Assembly (NCBI GenBank): GCA_036276235.1
Contig: DATBDZ010000394.1
Span: forward strand, 1-10,735
Length of the DNA stretch: 10,735 bases
Source: JANWHF01 sp036276235
GTDB lineage: Bacteria; Planctomycetota; Phycisphaerae; Tepidisphaerales; Tepidisphaeraceae
Reading direction: 5' to 3'
The notes under the pieces are model-generated. The model searched no databases and had not been told where the DNA came from. It was given only the letters and a program-made list of their open reading frames with translations. How positions within the stretch are numbered: the first letter of the stretch is position 1; each line of letters starts with the position of its first letter. This document shows positions 1 through 5,548 of the stretch, in pieces. A program made the translations under genes and the position numbers.

Positions 1-1
1 C

Positions 2-118
2 TTCTGGACTGTGCGCGGCTCGCACAAGTACACCAAGACCGGCACCTTCACCGTGAAGATCACGCTGCTCGACGGCGCTGTGCCGCTGACGATCTTCGCG
101 AAGATCACGGTGACCTGA
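2..118 (+). CDS. C-terminal end of a PKD-like surface or secreted protein (5' end outside window)
   Basis: Thirty-eight codons read open from the window edge to a TGA stop at 116-118. The residues include SHKYTKTGTFTVKITL, which matches the last strands of a PKD or related Ig-like beta-sandwich domain (the 'H-x-Y-x-x-x-G-T-F-T-V' pattern). Such domains are usually extracellular adhesion or spacer modules in large surface proteins. The codons favour G or C at the third position, supporting this frame. The rest of the protein is not visible, so its size, other domains and specific role are unknown. A PKD-like fold in the final 38 residues is a moderate inference; another Ig-like family is possible. 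No T-rich terminator follows the stop. Confidence 0.62.
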   Translation, partial: FWTVRGSHKYTKTGTFTVKITLLDGAVPLTIFAKITVT

Positions 119-180
119 GGCGGCGGAGGACGGGCTTGGCACCCTCTCCCCTGTAAAGTCATAGTGATTTACGCGCGATC

Positions 181-425
181 GCCGAAAACTCTTTTCCTGT
201 AAACCCCGCAGCGGCAGCAAGTTCGGCGCGACGAAAGATTCTCGGATTTTTATAACTTTCCCACCGGTTTCACGCGAACGCGTGCGACGCAAGCGATGAA
301 TTGACAAGCACTTGCGCGACGAAAAACCCGCAAGGGGATCATAATCGACAAGTCGTTTGCTCTCAGCCAGTTATAGAACAAAATGCTAAGTTTTTGCGCT
401 ATAGTAGAGGAGAGCATTTTCCCAT
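181..425. repeat. Promoter-like repeat unit, copy 1
   Basis: This block recurs at 575-818 with an offset of 394-395 bases. Shared stretches include CGGATTTTTATAACTTT (243-259), TTATAGAACAAAATG (371-385) and a 20-base identity at 391-410 containing the -10-like box TATAGT (400-405). The centre is more diverged (AAGGGGATCATAATC at 332-346 against AATGGGGTCATATTC in copy 2). The AT-rich blocks stand out from the GC-rich genes around. No gene starts convincingly downstream, so the promoter reading is an inference; a decayed mobile-element remnant is equally possible. Confidence 0.6.
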
Positions 426-447
426 GCAGCGGCAGACAGAGAATACC

Positions 448-510
448 TGTCACGCGAAGGAACGAAGCGACGAAGAAGAAACTCGCTGTTCTTCGTCGCT
501 TCGCGTGACA
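448..510. repeat. Long imperfect hairpin
   Basis: The left arm starts TGTCACGCGAAG (448-459) and resumes with CGACGAAGAA (468-477). The right arm at 489-510 is its exact complement over 22 bases. The left arm alone carries eight extra bases, GAACGAAG (460-467), which look like a local duplication of arm sequence. The loop is 11 bases. It sits between repeat copies 1 and 2. No T-run follows either arm, so it is more like a dispersed palindromic (REP-like) element than a terminator. Confidence 0.7.
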
Positions 511-574
511 TCCGTCTTGTGTCTTCACCAAGGCTGGGGCCGCTTTGGAAAACAATATCAACTTATGATCGACC

Positions 575-818
575 GCTGAAAATTCTTTTGCCGCAACGCC
601 CGCGGCGGCAGCGAGTTGGCCGCATCGAAAGATTTTCGGATTTTTATAACTTTTTGCCCGATTTCACGCAGGCGTGTCGTTCACAAGTGTTGAATTGAAC
701 AATACTTACGCATCGAGAAAGCGGGGAATGGGGTCATATTCCGTAAATCATTTCGCGCCATGAGCTTATAGAACAAAATGTGAACTTTTTGCGCTATAGT
801 AGAGGGAGTGAGTTTTGT
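575..818. repeat. Promoter-like repeat unit, copy 2
   Basis: Second copy of the 181-425 unit, in the same orientation and collinear along most of its length. Matching blocks lie at 575-589, 637-653, 766-780 and 786-805. It contains GGAATGGGGTCATATTC (725-741), which is also in copy 3. The TATAGT box is at 795-800. Only short open frames follow. Confidence 0.6.
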
Positions 819-924
819 GAGTGGTGGGTTGTGGGGTGAGGGCAGCGGGCGAAAAAAAATTGCAATCTGAAGATTTTTCTTCGCCGAGCTCCCGGGCGAC
901 GATCGTAAGCCACAGACTGGCAGT

Positions 925-1023
925 TACTTACGGCGGAAATGGGGTCATATTCTGCAACTCATGCTTCGGCAGCAGGTTACAACCGAAAAAGGAAACATTT
1001 TGCTATATAGTGAGGACCTCACT
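925..1023. repeat. Promoter-like repeat unit, shortened copy 3
   Basis: A diverged, 5'-shortened third copy. It keeps ACTTACG, GGAAATGGGGTCATATTC (935-952) and ATTTTGCTATATAGTGAGG (997-1015), matching the second half of copy 2 in order. The TATAGT box is at 1006-1011, 211 bases after that of copy 2. It runs into a small stem, AGTGAGG (1009-1015) with CCTCACT (1017-1023). The upstream half found in copies 1 and 2 is not clearly recognisable here. Confidence 0.5.
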
Positions 1024-1070
1024 TTTCTGGCTTCGGTTTGACAGGCTCACCGCGGGCAGGCTCCTGCAAG

Positions 1071-1086
1071 ACATTATATATAATGT
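1071..1086. repeat. Perfect 16-base AT-only-core palindrome
   Basis: ACATTATATATAATGT reads the same on both strands. It lies just after repeat copy 3 and 12 bases before the GTACTC stem-loop. It could be an operator or a promoter core, but no gene follows that would confirm either. Confidence 0.6.
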
Positions 1087-1098
1087 ATGGTTTTAGTT

Positions 1099-1117
1099 CA
1101 TGATGTACTCGATCATG
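1099..1117. repeat. Small stem-loop with GTACTCG loop
   Basis: CATGAT (1099-1104) pairs with ATCATG (1112-1117) around a seven-base loop GTACTCG. The same GTACTC hexamer occupies the core of palindromes at 5064, 5260, 5338 and 10531. Confidence 0.5.
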
Positions 1118-1140
1118 GGCGGCCGGATTCGGCATGGGCC

Positions 1141-1200
1141 GCGCAACATCCGAGTGGCTATCAAACAAATGTTGCGCCGTTTGTTGAATTTATGTTGCGC
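1141..1200. repeat. Repeated and inverted ATGTTGCGC motif
   Basis: GCGCAACAT (1141-1149) is followed by two copies of its complement, ATGTTGCGC (1170-1178 and 1192-1200), with the two direct copies 22 bases apart, about two helical turns. TCAAACAAA and TTTGTTGA form a smaller inverted pair in between. The spacing would suit a dimeric DNA-binding protein, but no adjacent gene start supports an operator role. Confidence 0.4.
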
Positions 1201-1264
1201 GAGGAAGAGGGAGGGAACCGCGGCCGGGGTTGGGCTGCTGTTGGCGGGCTCATAGCGTCGCGAG

Positions 1265-1323
1265 CCGCGCGACTCGATCCGGCGCGACGAAAGTCGCGCC
1301 GGGAGTCGCGCAGAGTCGCGCGG
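1265..1323. other. Very stable hairpin with GAAA tetraloop; possible structured RNA
   Basis: CCGGCGCGAC (1279-1288) pairs perfectly with GTCGCGCCGG (1293-1302) around a GAAA loop, a GNRA-type tetraloop. A second perfect stem, GCGCGACTC (1267-1275) with GAGTCGCGC (1303-1311), extends it to 19 pairs with a three-base bulge (GAT) on the 5' side. GAGTCGCGC is repeated 10 bases downstream (1313-1321), giving an alternative 11-pair stem with 1265-1275. No U-run follows, so it is not a standard terminator. A small RNA or a REP-type element is possible. Confidence 0.45.
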
Positions 1324-1395
1324 GATTGTCGCTTCACCGCAAACCCCTCCCGAGCAGATGCCGGCGGACAGGTTAAGAGCGATCGGCGAACGCAA

Positions 1396-1560
1396 TGCAA
1401 CGTGCAACCATTGCAGATGCAACCGATTGGTGCAAAATTCGGTGCGAAACGTTGCAACGATCGCGATTGTCCCGTCACTGCGTGTTGCCAGGTTCTTCTG
1501 ACTTGTGACCTCCGACCACTTCTTCTGTGCAATGAAACATGCAAAAAGAGTAAATGCAAC
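1396..1560. repeat. TGCAA-rich cluster
   Basis: TGCAA occurs at 1396, 1403, 1418, 1431, 1453, 1528, 1540 and 1555 on the plus strand, far more often than expected in 165 bases. The copy at 1453 is within the palindrome CGTTGCAACG (1450-1459). The stretch is AT-richer than the genes nearby. It may be a protein-binding array or degenerate repeat DNA; no gene start lies close enough to assign a target. Confidence 0.45.
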
Positions 1561-1662
1561 GAAATGATTAACAAAAGGTTTCAAAACGTTTCATTGGCGG
1601 GTCGACTTACAGTGAGTAGGGATCGCAAGCGAGCAATTGGGGCCTCGGCGTCGGCGAACCGG

Positions 1663-3963
1663 TCAGGAAGGATTGATCCCGCTGGTGTAGAGAAGAACCG
1701 CCCGCATGAGATCTGTGGCGGATTGTGGGCTGTAGCCGCGGATGCCGTCGACGGGCTCTCCGACTAATCCTCCGGAGATATCTTCGCGGCTGAAGATCAC
1801 TGCAAGGTGCCCGTTGTGGTTCCAGGCGCGAAGGCGCGGGCTTTTCAGATCGCCCTTGAGCGAGGGATGAAAGAAGCTGCGATAGCTCACTTCGGATATG
1901 CGCGCGTGCGTCTTGGAATAGAGCGGATCAATCGGGAGCAGCGGATTGGCCAGCGCCCTGGCGGCGTCATCGCCGAAGGTGCGCTGAAGCTGTGCCTGAG
2001 CCGAATCGGCGAAGGCCACTGAGCCGCCGGCGGCCTCCACGATCAACGTGCCCCCATCGGCGACGAAGGAGCTCATCGCCTTTCGCTGATCATCGGTCAA
2101 CTGCAAGGTGGTTGTGCCGGTCAGATATGCGATCTTGAAGCCGCTCAGCGATTGGGCGTCGAGCTTCACCGGCACTGTTTCAATGTCAACCGAATCTTCA
2201 TTATGCATGATGGCGGCCAGGCGCCGCCATCCGCCCGGCTCGGGGTCGGGATTGTCGCCGGCCTGGATGCGCGCTACGCGAATCTCGCTGGCCCCGGCGC
2301 GCCCGTTATTCACTTGCACCACGCGCGTCGGCGCTCGAAAGCGCAGATCAGATTTATCAATCGCGTAGAGAAAGATGTTGGCGCCGAGCTGATACGGCAG
2401 CTCATGGCCCTTCTCGCGGTTGAGCTGCCAATAGCGGCCCAGATCGGCTTTGGGAGCGAGGATCATCAGCTCGCGCACGCCATTGCTCAGCCCAAGGACG
2501 CTGGGCCGCTCCTTCCAGTTGATTGAAGGATATTGCTCGTTGGTAAAGATCGGATGGCCGGGCTCCAGCTCGCGAAACTCGTAACGCGGAAACAACCGAT
2601 GCCCCAACGCCTTGAACCCCACGATAAACGGCTCCTTCTCGCAATCCGGGTTGCCCAGAATCAGCCCGCCCTGCTCGACAAATTCGCGCAGATGATTGGC
2701 GGATTCGTCGCTGAGGCGCAGCTCGTCGCTCCCGCCGATGTAGAGGATGGGGGCATCGGTCAGATCTTCGGGCGCGACTTTGAGATTAACGATTTGCCAA
2801 TTGAGATCGCGCTCCAGATCGCGGCTGAGCCAACGGGCAAAGTTCGCCAGATCGCGCGGCCGCTCGTTCCATGGCCCTTCATAGGTGACGCCCGGCGTGA
2901 TTCCATTCACCTCGTACTGGAGCTTGTTCATCATGATCGGCGCGCGGCCGCGCACGAGGAACAGCAGCGAAAAGCACGTATCATGAACGACGCCCCAGCC
3001 GCCATTCTCCTGCTGGCGCGAGAGCAGCAGATCGGCGCCGCGGTCGTACCAGGGCTTGGTGGCGAAATATTTGCGGCCGCTGGCGGTGCCGATACGCTCG
3101 ATGCCGTAAACGGTGTACGCGCTGGGATTGTCGAAAATCTTGTCGATGTTCTTATCCATCCACTGCAGCCCACGATCGACATTTTCGTTGGGCACGACGG
3201 TGCGGCACACCGGCGAATCCATCTGCAGGTAATCCTGCGCGACAAACAGCGATGCCAGCCCGGCGGCGGTCATTGAGGGCGTCGAGCCTTGGTGAAACGG
3301 CGTCGCGCCTGAATCGCTGTAGGACCACCCGCCGTCGCTTTGCTGATCTCCGCGCCAACCCTGATCGATCAATCGCCAGTTGTTGACCGGAATATTCGCG
3401 CCCGCCTGCTCCAGCGCCCATAACCCAAGGACGCCGTATTGGCTGACGCTGTGATCGAAATATCCCGCCGGCTGCGGCCCGCCTTTCACGCCGTAGGCAA
3501 ACATCCCGGCGTGCGGGCCGCTCGTGTACATTCCGCCGAGCATCAACGAGGCATCGGCTTCGATGAACGGCCGCAGCTCGCGATCGGAGGCAAGCAGTTG
3601 CCAAACCTGGCACCGCAGTGCGATGGCATAGGTGCCGCGCAGATCGGTCTTTTTGAGAAACTCAATTGCCGGCGCGAGCCGCGGATCGTTGCGCGATTCA
3701 CCGGCGGCGAGCAGCGCGTAGACGGCGATCGCGGTGCTGCCGCCCCATTGCAAGCCGCGCAAATCCGAACCGAAGCTTCCCATGGGCGCGGGCACTTCCT
3801 CCCAGTTGCCATCGTGTTCCTGCTTGTACAGCCAATCCTTGGCGCGATTGATCGCCGCGTTGATCTGCTCCCCAGTGGCGGCGGGCGCGGGGCGAGCAAC
3901 TCCCAGCACCGTTGCCCCGATCAACAGGTAGACGCCCAGATGTTTGCGTGCGAAACAGTGCAT
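1663..3963 (-). CDS. Secreted cyclase-repeat protein with two DUF4159-type domains
   Basis: A 766-residue protein. Residues 1-29 form a signal peptide (basic start, hydrophobic core, ARPAPAA before the likely cut). Residues 30-345 resemble the alpha/alpha repeats of squalene cyclases and prenyltransferases, with QW-like motifs at 49-54 (EHDGNW), 207-213 (QQSDGGW) and 317-323 (QQENGGW); the cyclase catalytic DxDD motif was not seen, so an enzymatic role is doubtful. Residues about 365-550 match the DUF4159 pattern (ILYIGGSDELRLSD, then LREFVEQGGLILG). Residues about 560-762 look like a second, more diverged copy (IAYLTGTTTLQLTDDQRKAM, FVADGGTLIVEAAGG). The function is unknown; the family is common in planctomycetes, often beside MoxR/VWA genes, which are absent here. 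It follows the methyltransferase gene by 64 bases on the same strand. TATCTT lies six bases before the ATG, with no clear ribosome binding site. Confidence 0.85.
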   Translation of the reverse strand: MHCFARKHLGVYLLIGATVLGVARPAPAATGEQINAAINRAKDWLYKQEHDGNWEEVPAPMGSFGSDLRGLQWGGSTAIAVYALLAAGESRNDPRLAPAIEFLKKTDLRGTYAIALRCQVWQLLASDRELRPFIEADASLMLGGMYTSGPHAGMFAYGVKGGPQPAGYFDHSVSQYGVLGLWALEQAGANIPVNNWRLIDQGWRGDQQSDGGWSYSDSGATPFHQGSTPSMTAAGLASLFVAQDYLQMDSPVCRTVVPNENVDRGLQWMDKNIDKIFDNPSAYTVYGIERIGTASGRKYFATKPWYDRGADLLLSRQQENGGWGVVHDTCFSLLFLVRGRAPIMMNKLQYEVNGITPGVTYEGPWNERPRDLANFARWLSRDLERDLNWQIVNLKVAPEDLTDAPILYIGGSDELRLSDESANHLREFVEQGGLILGNPDCEKEPFIVGFKALGHRLFPRYEFRELEPGHPIFTNEQYPSINWKERPSVLGLSNGVRELMILAPKADLGRYWQLNREKGHELPYQLGANIFLYAIDKSDLRFRAPTRVVQVNNGRAGASEIRVARIQAGDNPDPEPGGWRRLAAIMHNEDSVDIETVPVKLDAQSLSGFKIAYLTGTTTLQLTDDQRKAMSSFVADGGTLIVEAAGGSVAFADSAQAQLQRTFGDDAARALANPLLPIDPLYSKTHARISEVSYRSFFHPSLKGDLKSPRLRAWNHNGHLAVIFSREDISGGLVGEPVDGIRGYSPQSATDLMRAVLLYTSGINPS

Positions 3964-3969
3964 GTCGCC

Positions 3970-3975
3970 AAGATA
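3970..3975 (-). promoter_or_regulatory. -10-like box TATCTT six bases before the DUF4159 gene start
   Basis: On the minus strand TATCTT is followed by GGCGAC and then ATG. The arrangement is identical to that of the methyltransferase gene (TATCTT, six bases, ATG). A transcript from it would have almost no leader. No good -35 hexamer is seen 16-18 bases upstream. Confidence 0.4.
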
Positions 3976-4027
3976 ACTGACGGAGCCAAATCGAGGAATG
4001 AGGCGCTTTTCCGGGATAAGTTTCGGC

Positions 4028-4930
4028 TTACTTAAAGCGTCGATTGCAAAGCCGCCTCAACCAGTGGACCGGCAGGAACGGCCAGGTTGCCCATCGCCCC
4101 AGCTTCTGTGGACCCGCGGAAAGCCGTGTCAAAAGCACGGCCAGCCGTTCAGTGCCAGCTTCATCGGCCGTACCCTTGCGGAAAACCAGCGGGTACCATG
4201 TCATTCTTCCGTCAACCAGATCCAAGCCCGCCCGCTCAAAGAGGCGCAGGCTGCCGCTGAATCGGCGATTAGATCGCAGATGCGTCGGATACAGCGGATG
4301 GATCATGTAAAACGGCGCGCTGACGTAGAAATGGCCGCCCTCGCGCAGATACGAGACGCATTGCCGCACCATGCCCCGCGGGTCGGGCACGTGCTCCAGC
4401 ACATCGAAACAAGTGACGGCGTCGAATGCGTCGGGCGCGATCTGCGCGGGATCGGTGAGGATCGTGATGTCGGCGCCGCTTTTCTCAAAAAGCCGGCGGG
4501 CAAAGCGCTCGCCGAGCCCCGGCAGCTCAAAATAAGTGACCCGATGTCCGCGGCTGGCAAAGTAGAGGCTGTCAAATCCCAGGCCATCGCCGAGACATAG
4601 CACATCCAGGGGCCGCTTACGCCGCTCCAGATGTCGGCAAACAAAATGGCGCATGCTCTGTTTCAGAAGATTGCGATTCCAAACCGCCAGCTCGTAGAGA
4701 AAAGCGTCGGTCGATTCGTAAAACGCCGCCATCTCCGGGCCGTCGGTGTAGAGCCGCGCTCCGTGGCGTGCGAAGTCCTGGGCGACGGTCTGGCCGGGAT
4801 GACGATGCTCGATCTCCAGACGTTCTAATACGCGGTGGACGGGCTCGCCGGTGACCTCGGAGATGAGGGCCGCCATCTGCGATGCATTGCGGAGTGGCTT
4901 GAAGGTGATTTGATGTGCCACCGCTGTCAT
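4028..4930 (-). CDS. Class I SAM-dependent methyltransferase
   Basis: A 300-residue cytoplasmic protein with no signal peptide. The Rossmann-type methyltransferase core starts near residue 108: motif I is LDVLCLGDGLGFDS (108-121), where the glycine-rich loop binds S-adenosylmethionine. An acidic residue ending the next strand, E135 in VTYFELPG, would bind the ribose hydroxyls. FDVLEHVPDPRGMV (175-188) is the post-II/motif III region typical of Methyltransf_11/23 and UbiG-like families, and LREGGHFYVSAPF (195-207) follows. The first 100 residues are helical and probably specific to the subfamily. The substrate cannot be deduced; related proteins modify small molecules, quinones or sugars. It is the first gene of a likely two-gene unit with the DUF4159 gene, divergent from the peptidase gene. 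TATCTT lies six bases before the ATG and there is no clear ribosome binding site. Confidence 0.86.
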   Translation of the reverse strand: MTAVAHQITFKPLRNASQMAALISEVTGEPVHRVLERLEIEHRHPGQTVAQDFARHGARLYTDGPEMAAFYESTDAFLYELAVWNRNLLKQSMRHFVCRHLERRKRPLDVLCLGDGLGFDSLYFASRGHRVTYFELPGLGERFARRLFEKSGADITILTDPAQIAPDAFDAVTCFDVLEHVPDPRGMVRQCVSYLREGGHFYVSAPFYMIHPLYPTHLRSNRRFSGSLRLFERAGLDLVDGRMTWYPLVFRKGTADEAGTERLAVLLTRLSAGPQKLGRWATWPFLPVHWLRRLCNRRFK

Positions 4931-4936
4931 GGACTA

Positions 4937-4942
4937 AAGATA
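4937..4942 (-). promoter_or_regulatory. -10-like box TATCTT six bases before the methyltransferase start
   Basis: On the minus strand TATCTT is followed by TAGTCC and ATG. Transcription starting about seven bases after the box would begin at or next to the start codon. A -35 hexamer is not evident. Confidence 0.4.
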
Positions 4943-5063
4943 CCGTGAAAGACCCCGTGGGGCGTACCGATTGCATATTCACAGAATCATCGTCCGAATG
5001 CCAGAGACCGGTGGCTTTGCGCCAAGGTCCGGCCTTGCCTGCAATACACTTTCGATGCTGTTT

Positions 5064-5105
5064 TTCTCCCTCCCTCGGTACTCCGGAGTACCGGAGGAGG
5101 GAGAA
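5064..5105. repeat. 42-base palindrome with GGTACTCCGGAGTACC core
   Basis: Two 21-base arms are complementary at 19 positions. The outer part is pyrimidine-rich on the left (TTCTCCCTCC) and purine-rich on the right. The inner 18 bases, 5076-5093, are a perfect palindrome containing GTACTC and GAGTAC. A similar shorter hairpin, CCTCCCCCGG-AATA-CCGGGGGAGG, lies at 10648-10671, suggesting a dispersed family. No T-run follows. Confidence 0.75.
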
Positions 5106-5259
5106 TGAGGGACGCCGCCGTTTGGCTCAATAGTCGAATCGGGCATACAATCGCCAATTGATAAGGGCCCGGCTAAGTTGGAGTTCGCGATTCTTCGAAC
5201 ACTTTCATGCTGAGTGGCCATGCAGCTGCGCCGCACCGGCGACGCATGCAAATCGGAGT

Positions 5260-5320
5260 TGTAGGGTGGGTGTACTCGCCCACCATGAGCGACATGGTGG
5301 GCGAGTACACCCACCCTACA
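5260..5320. repeat. Perfect 28-base inverted repeat (nested palindrome)
   Basis: The left arm, 5260-5287, and right arm, 5293-5320, are exact complements around the five-base loop AGCGA. Each arm is itself a small hairpin: GGTGGG and CCCACC flank TGTACTCG. The element can therefore form either one long stem or two short stems with GTACTC loops. No transposase gene is near, so it is a REP- or MITE-like element. Confidence 0.85.
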
Positions 5321-5337
5321 CGAATTCGCGACATTTT

Positions 5338-5361
5338 CAGAGCACGTACTCGCAAGCTCTG
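5338..5361. repeat. Stem-loop with GTACTCGC in the loop
   Basis: CAGAGC (5338-5343) pairs with GCTCTG (5356-5361) around ACGTACTCGCAA. It has the same plan as the stem-loop at 1099-1117 with a different stem sequence. Confidence 0.5.
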
Positions 5362-5365
5362 GCCA

Positions 5366-5474
5366 GGGAGAACAAGTTATCAGTTGCTCGTTGCTAGTTG
5401 TCAGTGAAGACAAAAGGCCAACGCATTGGCGTTTACTAGCAACTGACAACTAGCAACGAGCAACTTATTCTCCC
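5366..5474. repeat. Compound inverted repeat with 24-base perfect arms
   Basis: The main arms, 5382-5405 and 5442-5465, are perfect complements. Each arm is built from a seven-base tandem unit, GTTGCTC-GTTGCTA-GTTGTCA on the left. Outside them GGGAGAA (5366-5372) pairs with TTCTCCC (5468-5474), with extra bases on the left side. The loop contains a third stem, GCCAA (5417-5421) with TTGGC (5426-5430). A transcript would fold into one long, tiered hairpin. No open frame uses it sensibly, and no transposase is adjacent. Confidence 0.82.
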
Positions 5475-5499
5475 CAGCAAGATCAAGTTTGCCCACGGC

Positions 5500-5523
5500 G
5501 GCCGCGAAACTCAATTCGCGGCC
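5500..5523. repeat. 9-pair hairpin upstream of the M28 peptidase start
   Basis: GGCCGCGAA (5500-5508) pairs with TTCGCGGCC (5515-5523) around ACTCAA. It ends 25 bases before the ATG. If transcription starts near the start codon it is a DNA-level feature; if transcription starts upstream it would be a leader hairpin. No T-run follows. Confidence 0.5.
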
Positions 5524-5536
5524 AAGCCGCTAACGG

Positions 5537-5542
5537 TAAAGT
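5537..5542 (+). promoter_or_regulatory. -10-like box TAAAGT six bases before the M28 peptidase start
   Basis: TAAAGT is followed by GAGTCT and ATG, the same six-base spacing as in the two minus-strand genes. GTGAG just upstream of the ATG is only a weak match to a ribosome binding site. Confidence 0.3.
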
Positions 5543-5548
5543 GAGTCT

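Larger units (their letters stand above)
119..1662. other. Long gene-free region between convergent genes
   Basis: About 1.5 kb lies between the stop of the PKD-like gene (+) and the stop of the DUF4159 gene (-). Open frames up to 226 codons cross it, but none gives a recognisable protein, several overlap on opposite strands, and they run through hairpins and repeats. The region holds the three-copy promoter-like repeat, an imperfect hairpin at 448-510, a 16-base palindrome at 1071, a GTACTC stem-loop at 1099, a GAAA-capped hairpin near 1265-1323 and a TGCAA-rich patch at 1396-1560. Such a long gap between two 3' ends is unusual and suggests decayed mobile or repetitive DNA, or an unrecognised RNA. 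Confidence 0.7.
4931..5548. other. Divergent intergenic region with four inverted-repeat elements
   Basis: About 620 bases separate the starts of the methyltransferase (-) and peptidase (+) genes. The region contains a 42-base palindrome (5064-5105), a perfect 28-base inverted repeat (5260-5320), a small GTACTC stem-loop (5338-5361), a 109-base compound inverted repeat (5366-5474) and a 9-pair hairpin (5500-5523). Open frames here are produced by the palindromes and show no protein likeness. In 5106-5259 nothing further is recognisable. Confidence 0.75.

Noticed and set aside
250..579. Open frames of about 100 codons on both strands in repeat copy 1
   Set aside because: They run through the 448-510 hairpin and have low-complexity content with no protein likeness.
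925..952. End of a REP-associated transposase element, from the GGGGTCATATTC motif
   Set aside because: The motif resembles sequences I associate with such elements, but no transposase gene or remnant is visible, so it is not called.
181..1023. CRISPR array
   Set aside because: Three diverged copies about 245 bases long at unequal spacing do not fit short direct repeats with spacers, and no cas gene is present.
1093..1584. A 163-codon minus-strand open frame in the gene-free region
   Set aside because: No recognisable motifs, overlaps other open frames in the same repeats, and ends in the GTACTC stem-loop area; no ribosome binding site.
1581..1595. LacI-family operator at TTTCAAAACGTTTCATT
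   Set aside because: Only AAACGTTT is symmetric, and it lies downstream of the DUF4159 stop with no gene start nearby.
1087..1767. A 226-codon plus-strand open frame
   Set aside because: It crosses the GAAA hairpin and the TGCAA cluster, overlaps the 3' end of the DUF4159 gene, is rich in Arg from GC-rich repeats, and shows no domain likeness.
2533..3276. A 247-codon frame antisense to the DUF4159 gene
   Set aside because: A typical antisense shadow of a GC-rich gene; the opposite strand encodes a clear signal peptide and domains.
5260..5320. Rho-independent terminator
   Set aside because: The stem is strong but no T-run follows on either strand, and it lies between divergent gene starts where no terminator is needed.
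5158..5449. Several short open frames on both strands
   Set aside because: They are generated by the palindromes at 5260-5320 and 5366-5474, which encode similar peptides on both strands.
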